6,942 nucleotides of DNA, from NCBI GenBank assembly GCA_023430325.1, contig JAEZAU010000127.1, positions 1 to 6,942 of the forward strand. Direction: 5' to 3'. Every line of letters starts with the position of its first letter. Within the stretch, counting starts at the first letter, position 1. A program made the position numbers and the translations under genes. This DNA comes from Bacteroidota bacterium. GTDB taxonomy: Bacteria; Bacteroidota; Bacteroidia; Flavobacteriales_F; PHOS-HE28. The notes under the pieces are model-generated. The model saw only the letters and a list, made by a program, of their open reading frames with translations, had not been told where the DNA came from and made no database searches. Shown here in pieces: positions 1 through 6,942 of this stretch.

Positions 1-23
1 GGCTTTCTAAAATTTTGTTCCGA

Positions 24-662
24 TCAATAATTCGGAATGTCCAGGCGGAATTTACCGTCGGTGACCTGCATCATATCACCGCTGTTGCACTCGTACAACT
101 TTGCAGTGAACTTACCTACTATACGCATGGATAAGCCGTCCGGCCCCGAGGTGGATTGAACAGCGGTGATCTCGAATGTGCTACCCGATTGATCTGCCGT
201 ACCACAGCTGGTCCTCCACTCCATTTGATCTTCATCCAGGTATTCGAATTCAACGCCATCCTCCATCAGGCCTTGAACAATTGCATACGGCATGGTGCCC
301 GTCGAGAACAATGCAGAGAATTCAGCATTAGTAGGCATTGTCTCCAATGTGCCGAAGAAGAAATTAGCGAATTGCATGGCAGGCACATCGATGACACCGG
401 ATATCCATAGGGTGGGAGTTCCTGGCGCCATGGTGCTGTTCACAATGACCGTATTGCCATCGGCCACCATGGAGATATCCTGGCCACCAAAGGTGCCCAT
501 GATCATCGGGCTACCATTGAGGGTAGGGCCTCCACCAGGCCCGCCGGTATTGCTACCGCCACCTCCTCCACCGCCGCCCGGGTTCACCGCGGGGCCTTTA
601 TGACAACCAGCGAATAGTAGAACAGATGCCAGAAGGAATGAGGCCGATCGAAGCAGGTTCAT
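24..662 (-). CDS. Secreted lipoprotein with glycine linker, paralogue A (DUF6252-like)
   Basis: Predicted 212-residue lipoprotein of unknown function. The N-terminus is a short lipoprotein signal peptide (hydrophobic residues 7-18) ending in the lipobox LFAGC, so Cys20 should be lipidated. A low-complexity linker follows (eight glycines at 29-36, then GGPGGG), then a probably beta-rich domain at about 50-212. That domain shares with the neighbouring gene the pattern W-x-T-x-C-G, GSTF-x-I, QS, G-x-F-x-A-x-LY-x-C-x-SG and T-[DN]-G. Cys153 and Cys192 are conserved between the two and could form a disulfide. I chose the ATG at 660-662, not the in-frame upstream start at 770, because the upstream extension would translate a terminator hairpin and the promoter, and because the signal peptide begins exactly here. 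The domain resembles small Bacteroidota lipoproteins of the DUF6252 type; that is a resemblance from memory. No Shine-Dalgarno is seen. Confidence 0.85.
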   Translation of the reverse strand: MNLLRSASFLLASVLLFAGCHKGPAVNPGGGGGGGGSNTGGPGGGPTLNGSPMIMGTFGGQDISMVADGNTVIVNSTMAPGTPTLWISGVIDVPAMQFANFFFGTLETMPTNAEFSALFSTGTMPYAIVQGLMEDGVEFEYLDEDQMEWRTSCGTADQSGSTFEITAVQSTSGPDGLSMRIVGKFTAKLYECNSGDMMQVTDGKFRLDIPNY

Positions 663-698
663 GGTGGTGTTTTTGATCTTTCGGGGCGCAAAATAGAA
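650..698 (-). repeat. Leader/start repeat, copy A (49 bp)
   Basis: This block matches 1358-1406 with a single mismatch (position 692 against 1400). It spans the probable -7 element, the short 5' leader, the ATG and the first 13 coding bases of lipoprotein A. Identity stops after the fourth codon. The duplicated part is therefore the expression start region, which is better conserved than most of the coding sequence downstream. Confidence 0.9.
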
Positions 699-716
699 AT
701 TGTACTCTATAGGCAA
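689..716 (-). promoter_or_regulatory. Candidate Bacteroidota-type promoter of lipoprotein A
   Basis: On the minus strand TATTTTG (689-695) resembles the Bacteroidota -7 consensus TAnnTTTG, one base short. A TTG at 714-716 lies 18 bases upstream, in the -33 position. Transcription would start about 20 bases before the ATG at 662. The -7 element lies inside the repeat shared with lipoprotein B, where it reads TATATTG at 1397-1403; copy B lacks an obvious -33 TTG. Confidence 0.4.
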
Positions 717-728
717 CTTGAGGGAATG

Positions 729-758
729 AAAAAGCCCGGCCGATCGGCCGGGCTTTTT
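729..758 (-). terminator. Rho-independent terminator after lipoprotein B
   Basis: A perfect 30-bp palindrome: A5, GCCCGGCC (734-741), tetraloop GATC, GGCCGGGC (746-753), T5. It starts 12 bases after the stop codon of lipoprotein B and precedes the promoter of lipoprotein A, so the two paralogues are probably separate transcripts. The flanking A and T tracts would also let it work in the plus direction. Confidence 0.92.
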
Positions 759-770
759 ATCGACGGTCAC

Positions 771-1370
771 TTACATCAACTGATAATAGAGTGTGTAAGA
801 GCCATTGGTCAGATCCATTGTGGCACCTGAAGTGCAATTGTAAAGCGTTGCATTGAAAGTGCCAGTGATCTTTACTGCCGGGTCCTGAAGAGGAATGGTT
901 ATGGACTGGAGTGTGGCAATATTGAACGTGGAGCCATTTTGCGGACCACATTCAGTACCCCAGAAGTCACCATTCTCATCAAGATGCCAGATCCTGACGC
1001 CGTTCTCAAAATTAGGATCGTCAACGTAAGTGCGGGGACCAACAGCGAACATTGCTGTAAACGCTGCAGGTTCTGGCTGCCACTCAGAAACAATGGTGCC
1101 GAGTTCAATTTCCCAACCGACATTCGCGTCCACATTCCATAGGCCTGACGAGTAGGACCATGAGCCGCCGCCCGAAGAGCCTACGATCCCTTCATATACA
1201 TCCCCCGGGGTTATCGCAGTGGGCACACCATCCACGTTCATGGTGATGTGCGAATCATTCGATCCGCCGCCGCCGCCGCCGCCCCCTGGTGTTGCCGTAT
1301 CAGGTTGACAGCCCGACAGAAGGAATGCCAATGCCAGCGCACTGAGAGCATTACGTAGAAGCAGGTTCAT
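771..1370 (-). CDS. Secreted lipoprotein with glycine linker, paralogue B (DUF6252-like)
   Basis: Predicted 199-residue lipoprotein of unknown function, paralogous to the gene just downstream. The signal peptide (hydrophobic residues 8-18) ends in the lipobox LLSGC with Cys21. An eight-glycine linker (29-36) leads into a domain at about 40-199. The C-terminal half aligns well with paralogue A: WGTECG, GSTFNIATLQS, G-x-F-x-A-x-LY-x-C-x-SG and LTNG. The conserved cysteines are Cys141 and Cys179. The middle of the domain has diverged and is rich in Gly, Ser and Trp. Six of the glycine codons are consecutive GGC, unlike the mixed codons in paralogue A. The ATG at 1368-1370 is chosen because the signal peptide starts here and the leader matches that of paralogue A; the in-frame start at 1436 would translate the promoter region. 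A strong terminator follows. Confidence 0.85.
   Translation of the reverse strand: MNLLLRNALSALALAFLLSGCQPDTATPGGGGGGGGSNDSHITMNVDGVPTAITPGDVYEGIVGSSGGGSWSYSSGLWNVDANVGWEIELGTIVSEWQPEPAAFTAMFAVGPRTYVDDPNFENGVRIWHLDENGDFWGTECGPQNGSTFNIATLQSITIPLQDPAVKITGTFNATLYNCTSGATMDLTNGSYTLYYQLM
1262..1287 (-). repeat. GGC trinucleotide tract coding for polyglycine
   Basis: On the coding strand six consecutive GGC codons, flanked by GGG and GGA, encode the eight glycines of the lipoprotein B linker. A pure triplet tract can gain or lose units by slippage without a frameshift, so linker length may vary between strains. The equivalent tract in lipoprotein A (about 555-578) uses mixed glycine codons and should be more stable. 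Confidence 0.8.
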
Positions 1371-1406
1371 GGTGGTGTTTTTGATCTTTCGGGGCGCAAT
1401 ATAGAA
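1358..1406 (-). repeat. Leader/start repeat, copy B (49 bp)
   Basis: Second copy of the block at 650-698, with 48 of 49 positions identical. It covers the -7-like TATATTG (1397-1403), the leader, the ATG at 1368-1370 and the first four codons (MNLL) of lipoprotein B. Sequence upstream of the block is unrelated between the two genes. Confidence 0.9.
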
Positions 1407-1469
1407 CGCGCGCTCAGATCTTTCTCGACCGGCCATGAACTGTCGATCAACAATGCGTGATCAAGAAGA

Positions 1470-1619
1470 TCACCTTTTAGCCAAAGCGATGGTTTTCTGA
1501 TCTGACGAGGCTTTTTCTTCAGTGGTGTAAACGAAGCTGATCAGTACCAGCAGAACTGAGATGATCGCTGCCTGTATCAGAGTACTGTGCTTGGGTTCGA
1601 GACGGGTGAAAGCGCCCAT
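1470..1619 (-). CDS. Possible small single-pass membrane protein
   Basis: An open frame of 49 residues from the ATG at 1617-1619. It has a short basic N-terminus (MGAFTRLEPKHS), one clear hydrophobic helix at about residues 13-32 (TLIQAAIISVLLVLISFVY) and a charged tail rich in Lys and Glu. I do not recognise a family. Support for coding is the well-formed membrane segment and a -7-like TATCCTTG at 1657-1664, about 40 bases upstream. Against it are the short length and the lack of a visible ribosome binding site. A longer in-frame start at 1700 exists, but it adds an Arg-rich stretch that does not look natural. The gene is divergent from the SDR gene at 1818, with 198 bp between them. It could be a chance ORF. 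Confidence 0.45.
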   Translation of the reverse strand: MGAFTRLEPKHSTLIQAAIISVLLVLISFVYTTEEKASSDQKTIALAKR

Positions 1620-1817
1620 GGCAATTGATTTTGACCGTGTTACGACCGCCTCTCGCCAAGGATACGATCTTTCGGCAGACCGCGATGGGCGATCGACCAA
1701 CCTCCCGATCCCTGCATTGGATCGCTTCTTTTTGAGTTATCCTAATTCTCCCTTTCATATGATGCTCGAACGCCATTCGTCCCCGGGTGGTTAAGTTGCA
1801 GCTTGTAATTCTCTTCA

Positions 1818-2468
1818 ATGAAGAAGATCCTGGTGGCAGGCGCTACCGGCCTGATAGGTCATACCGTCCTTCAACTGTTGCTCCAACGAAAGGATGTTCA
1901 AGCCATCGTTCTGGCCCGGAAGCGCCTGACCGAGCTACCTGAACAACAGCAGTGGATCGGAGATGATCTGGTGGCTGTCTTGAAGGATGAGCCGGTGGAT
2001 GCCGTTATCTGTTGTCTGGGCACCACGATTAAGAAGGCCGGAAGCCAGGCCGCATTCCGGCATGTGGACCATGATCTTGTGATCGGCCTCGGAAAATGGG
2101 CAGGAGAGAAAGGCGTTCCTGTATTCAGTGTAGTAAGCGCGATCGGTTCCGATCCTTCATCATGGATCTTCTATAACAAGGTGAAAGGGGAGATGGAGCG
2201 GGATCTTGAAAGCCTTCCCATAGCCTCATTGAACATCTTCCAACCATCGATCCTTACCGGTCCACGAAAGGAAACTCGGATCGGTGAACGGATAGGGATC
2301 GTCCTTACAAGCCTTATCGCGCCGTTCATGATCGGCTCGATGAAGAAATTCAAGCCCATGCCGCATGACATCCTGGCGAAAGCGCTGATCGTTACAGCAG
2401 TGAATGCAGTTCCTGGTGTTCACCGCCACAGTTACGATGGCATCAAGGAATTGGCCGATGCCTATTGA
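1818..2468 (+). CDS. Atypical SDR, NAD(P)-binding oxidoreductase-like (TIP30/CC3-like)
   Basis: A 216-residue Rossmann-fold protein, about the usual length for the CC3/TIP30-like atypical short-chain dehydrogenases. The dinucleotide-binding loop GATGLIG (G8, G11, G14) follows the first beta strand ILVA. CCLGTT at 65-70 matches the conserved strand-4 region, and VVSAIGS at 105-111 supplies a serine (S107). A Y-x3-K pair is present (Y119, K123 in YNKVKGEME), so the classical SDR catalytic triad may be intact. FQPSILTGPR (141-150) is the family-typical loop after strand 6. It is probably cytoplasmic; the substrate is unknown, and many relatives act as redox sensors or chaperones rather than enzymes. 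The ATG at 1818 begins immediately before the first strand, as expected. The stop codon directly abuts that of the convergent M23 gene. The only plus-strand gene here, so it needs its own promoter in 1620-1817; I found no convincing one. Confidence 0.9.
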   Translation: MKKILVAGATGLIGHTVLQLLLQRKDVQAIVLARKRLTELPEQQQWIGDDLVAVLKDEPVDAVICCLGTTIKKAGSQAAFRHVDHDLVIGLGKWAGEKGVPVFSVVSAIGSDPSSWIFYNKVKGEMERDLESLPIASLNIFQPSILTGPRKETRIGERIGIVLTSLIAPFMIGSMKKFKPMPHDILAKALIVTAVNAVPGVHRHSYDGIKELADAY

Positions 2469-3743
2469 TCAGAATGTGGCCAGGTGACCTTCCATGGCCT
2501 TGAACTCCGCTGCATCGAGCTTCGCCGCCATGAGATCTTTGAGCTGATCGAATTTCGGCTTCAGCTCCTGCTTCAACGGTTCAGAACTGGGGAATTCTTC
2601 CCGACGGTGATCCACTTGAACGCCATTCTTCCAGAAGCGGAAGCAAACATGTGGTCCTGTGGCCAATCCGGTGCTGCCCACCTCGCCGATCACATCACCC
2701 TGGCTCACGCGCTGCCCTTTCCTCACCAGGATCTTGCGCATATGCAGGTATTGCGTGCTGTAGGTGCCGTTGTGCTTGATCTTCACGAATTTTCCGTTGC
2801 CCCGGCCATGTGCGGCGGCTTCAACAATGCCATCACCCACGGCAAGGATGGGTGTTCCGTATGGCGCGGCATAGTCAGTGCCGAGGTGCGCCTTCATCAC
2901 CTTTTGCACCGGATGCAATCTTCTTTTAGTGAACCCTGAAGAGATGCGGCTGAACTTCAATGGAGCCTTCAGGAACGCCTTGCGCAGGCTGTTGCCTTCA
3001 TCGTCAAAGAACTGGGTGCTTTCGCCCGTATCGAAACGGAAAGCCTGTTTCACTGTCGTTCCGCTGGTGTAACGTGCGGCAAGGATCGTGGGCATTCCGT
3101 AGCGCTCGCCGTCCACCGTCTCTTCACTGTATGTCACCGAGAAGACATCGTTCTTCTGGATGCGATAGAAATCCACCGTCCACGCGAAGACTTCCGAGAG
3201 CAACACCGCAAGCATCGGATCGGCACCTGCCTTCATCAGATCATTGTACAGCGCACCGGTCACCAGGCATGCGATGGTATGTTCTTCGGTCTTCACCGGC
3301 CTGTAGCCGATCCTTACGTCAAGATCTCCGCTAAGCGAGAACACAACATATTGAACAGGACTTGCCTCATACACGAAGTAGGCCGGCAGGCGAGCATCAT
3401 CATTGGAGAAGATGAAGGCGAACGGATTTCCGCTGCGCATTTTCCGTACATCGAATTGTTCTTTGGCGCGTTCGGCCAATACATGCACTGTTTCCATGGA
3501 AATGCCATGCTCGGCGAGCATGTTGCCGAAAGTGGCTCCGTTCTTCACCCGGCCCTGCTCCATCACAAAGCCATCCATGGGGATGCCGTATTCGCTCGGG
3601 GGAAGCGGGACGCTATCGGTCTCAGCTACGACTTCGGGTTCGGCCACATACTCCACTTTGGGAGCCAGATCCACCGATAGAAAGAACAGTGAGGTGGCGA
3701 AGACCACGAAAAGCCCGAACACCCAGATCATCCACTTCTTCAT
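2469..3743 (-). CDS. Membrane-anchored M23 peptidoglycan endopeptidase (MepM/Csd3-like)
   Basis: A 424-residue predicted murein endopeptidase that would cleave peptide cross-links of peptidoglycan from the periplasmic side. Residues 4-23 form an uncleaved-looking signal anchor. A Pro/Glu/Val-rich linker follows. Residues about 55-150 resemble the LysM/OapA-like N-terminal domain of MepM/Csd3 proteins (GATFGNMLAEHGIS). A middle region follows, and the LytM domain lies at about 265-380. Zinc and active-site motifs are H-x3-D (H286, D290 in HLGTDYAAP), H334 in QYLHM, and GPHVC at 363-367. In most family members this last motif is HxH; here the second His is Cys367 (codon 2643-2645). Cysteine can bind zinc, so activity is not excluded. 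I have some memory of the same variant in other Bacteroidota, unverified. The start gives a proper anchor (MKKWMIWVFG). Upstream lies the DUF3108 gene, 116 bp away. Confidence 0.92.
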   Translation of the reverse strand: MKKWMIWVFGLFVVFATSLFFLSVDLAPKVEYVAEPEVVAETDSVPLPPSEYGIPMDGFVMEQGRVKNGATFGNMLAEHGISMETVHVLAERAKEQFDVRKMRSGNPFAFIFSNDDARLPAYFVYEASPVQYVVFSLSGDLDVRIGYRPVKTEEHTIACLVTGALYNDLMKAGADPMLAVLLSEVFAWTVDFYRIQKNDVFSVTYSEETVDGERYGMPTILAARYTSGTTVKQAFRFDTGESTQFFDDEGNSLRKAFLKAPLKFSRISSGFTKRRLHPVQKVMKAHLGTDYAAPYGTPILAVGDGIVEAAAHGRGNGKFVKIKHNGTYSTQYLHMRKILVRKGQRVSQGDVIGEVGSTGLATGPHVCFRFWKNGVQVDHRREEFPSSEPLKQELKPKFDQLKDLMAAKLDAAEFKAMEGHLATF

Positions 3744-3795
3744 GCTGCCCCTGCAGATCGGACTTTTTCACGATCGGCGCTGCAAGAAAACGAGA

Positions 3796-3820
3796 AGCCC
3801 CGGCATTTCCGCGCGGGGCT
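3796..3820 (-). terminator. Probable terminator hairpin after the DUF3108 gene
   Basis: On the minus strand a 7-bp stem AGCCCCG/CGGGGCT encloses an 11-base loop and is followed by an imperfect T-rich stretch (TCTCGTTTTCTTG). It lies 40 bases after the stop of the DUF3108 gene and before the M23 start, so it probably separates the two transcripts at least partly. The T tract is interrupted, so termination may be incomplete. Confidence 0.55.
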
Positions 3821-3829
3821 ATTGTAAAG

Positions 3830-3850
3830 TTTCCACGGTGGACGTGGAAA
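3830..3850 (-). repeat. Inverted repeat in the 3' region of the DUF3108 gene
   Basis: TTTCCAC (3830-3836) and GTGGAAA (3844-3850) pair across a 7-base loop, 10 bases after the DUF3108 stop codon. There is no T tract directly after it. It may stabilise the mRNA 3' end or act together with the hairpin at 3796-3820. Confidence 0.5.
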
Positions 3851-3859
3851 ACTGTTCGG

Positions 3860-4696
3860 TCAAAGCTTGGAGATCGGGTGTGCGAGGCCTTCGTACTCGG
3901 CCAGCTCCATCTTGATGGAACCCACCAGTACTTTCGCCTGTGCCATCACCGGGATATGGTTCTTGTCATCGGTGATCCACACGTTCAGGTCATCATTTCC
4001 CTTGAAGATGCGGCCTTCCTGCACCACCGGTTGGAATTTCAGGCAACGGTATTTGCCATTGCGCAGCTTGATGGTCTCCTTGCCCATGTAACGCATCCGC
4101 AGGGGCCACAGTTCATCATCGAGGAAACATTCGATCGTGAAGATGTCGCCGGGTTTGGCAGTGCTGAAATCCAGCGTGCGGGCGTAGTAGAACGCGCTGA
4201 AGATATCCTGCACGCTGCCGGGCACTTTGTGGGTCTGGTTCTTCTGGGTGGTAACCTCACGCTTATGCTGCATGTAGACATAATCCTGGGTGAACTTGTA
4301 GCCACCTTCATTCACACGACGAACGAAGATCCAAGGGAATACACCCTCCGCATCGAAGTACGATTCGTAATGATCGTCCACATTGTAGAATGCGCTGAAC
4401 GCTCCGAGGCTACGCCCCTTGCCTACCGCATGAAGGATCTTGCGACCCATGATCTTGCGATCGCTCTCCTTCAATTCCACCACGGCCTCACCGGCGTTTA
4501 TCCACCCGTAGTGAAGGATGTAGCGCAGCCTTTCACCCGGCTTGAAAGCCTCATGCTTCAGGGTGCGCAAGGCATAGGTCGGCGTTTCATTACTTGCCGC
4601 CACGGGAACAGGATCACCAGTACCGTTGCGGTCCTGTGCAATGGACAACGACAGCAACAGGATACTGCCTAAAAAGAGAAGACCTTTCATCTTCAT
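3860..4696 (-). CDS. DUF3108 domain periplasmic protein
   Basis: A 278-residue exported protein of the DUF3108 family, whose molecular function is not established. A cleavable signal peptide is clear: MKMKG, then hydrophobic LLFLGSILLLSLSIA, with cleavage likely near residue 20/21 (SIA-Q). The mature protein carries the family start FKPGERLRYILHYGWINAG at about 51-69, in which the G-E-x-L-x-Y and G-x-x-x-A-G-E positions are characteristic, followed by a predicted beta-rich fold. NVWITDDKNHIPVMAQAK (238-255) matches the conserved family C-terminal strand region, where a W-x-[ST]-D-D-x-x-x-x-P pattern is usual. An alternative ATG two codons downstream (4688-4690) cannot be excluded. The gene lies 101 bp after leuS and 116 bp before the M23 gene, on the same strand. 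Pairing with an envelope peptidase suggests a cell-envelope role, which is inference. Confidence 0.92.
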   Translation of the reverse strand: MKMKGLLFLGSILLLSLSIAQDRNGTGDPVPVAASNETPTYALRTLKHEAFKPGERLRYILHYGWINAGEAVVELKESDRKIMGRKILHAVGKGRSLGAFSAFYNVDDHYESYFDAEGVFPWIFVRRVNEGGYKFTQDYVYMQHKREVTTQKNQTHKVPGSVQDIFSAFYYARTLDFSTAKPGDIFTIECFLDDELWPLRMRYMGKETIKLRNGKYRCLKFQPVVQEGRIFKGNDDLNVWITDDKNHIPVMAQAKVLVGSIKMELAEYEGLAHPISKL

Positions 4697-4797
4697 GAGC
4701 GCACTTTGGCAAATGGGATGCCAACGATGAAGGTACGGCGGATCGTCAGCATCGGCAAGCTTTCAAGGCTTGAACGGAGCGCGATCCCGATCGGTAT

Positions 4798-6942
<2,145 letters not shown>

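Noticed and set aside
1..23. Left edge (GGCTTTCTAAAATTTTG) as the start of a terminator after lipoprotein A
   Set aside because: Only one possible arm is inside the window, so no hairpin can be shown.
24..770. Longer start for lipoprotein A at 770 (and similarly 1436 for lipoprotein B)
   Set aside because: The extensions would translate the terminator palindrome and promoter region and put about 22-36 residues in front of a normal lipoprotein signal peptide.
1457..1473. Hairpin GTGATC/GATCAC overlapping the stop of the small membrane ORF
   Set aside because: No T tract follows, and with GATC so common here a 6-bp stem of this kind is likely to be chance.
1666..1675. GATCTTTCGG, a third match to part of the lipoprotein leader repeat
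   Set aside because: Only 10 bases match and the flanks differ; with the local GATC excess this is not enough to call another copy.
1561..1794. Plus-strand 77-residue open frame between the lipoproteins and the SDR gene
   Set aside because: No domain, no start signal, and it overlaps the small membrane ORF and the divergent promoter region.
3689..4672. Long plus-strand open frame opposite the DUF3108 gene
   Set aside because: It is antisense to a gene with clear signal peptide and family motifs; its translation is Arg/His-rich with no recognisable domain, as expected of a shadow frame.
4728..4758. Possible promoter for the DUF3108 gene (TTG at 4756-4758, 20 bases, TACCTTCA at 4728-4735)
   Set aside because: The -7 element matches only 6 of 8 consensus positions; the gene may equally be read through from leuS.
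4755..4773. CAAGC/GCTTG inverted repeat after leuS as a terminator
   Set aside because: A 5-bp stem without a T tract is too weak to call.

Overview
The window looks like a contig of a moderate-GC Bacteroidota, most likely Flavobacteriales. The protein families point there: a DUF3108 periplasmic protein next to an M23 endopeptidase, paired glycine-linker lipoproteins, and a LeuRS of Bacteroidota type. Start codons also generally lack a clear Shine-Dalgarno sequence and have A-rich leaders, and there are TAnnTTG-like -7 elements. The right end dissolves into a 24-base G run and G/C-only sequence, which looks like a contig end or sequencing artefact. GATC is strikingly frequent throughout.

Layout, left to right: (1) 24-1370, two minus-strand paralogous secreted lipoproteins. 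Each has a lipobox, an eight-glycine linker and a related C-terminal domain with two conserved cysteines. They share a near-identical 49-bp leader/start block and are separated by a strong palindromic terminator. (2) 1470-1619, a possible 49-residue single-pass membrane protein (minus), divergent from (3) 1818-2468, an atypical SDR (TIP30/CC3-like) NAD(P)-binding protein on the plus strand. (4) 2469-3743, a membrane-anchored M23 endopeptidase (minus), whose stop codon abuts that of the SDR tail to tail. (5) 3860-4696, a DUF3108 periplasmic protein (minus), followed by two hairpins. (6) 4798 to the right edge, leucyl-tRNA synthetase (minus) lacking its N-terminal part.

leuS, the DUF3108 gene and the M23 gene lie in the same direction and may be partly co-transcribed, although hairpins after the DUF3108 gene argue for a break before the M23 gene. 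The M23 and DUF3108 products both act in the envelope.

I see no defence system, transposase, CRISPR array or RNA gene. The most interesting signals are: a GC-rich palindromic repeat translated in frame inside leuS; an AT-richer, apparently expanded segment of LeuRS just before KMSKS; a possible second copy of the repeat where the contig breaks down; a His-to-Cys change in the M23 zinc-site motif; and a leader block better conserved than most of the coding sequence in the lipoprotein pair.
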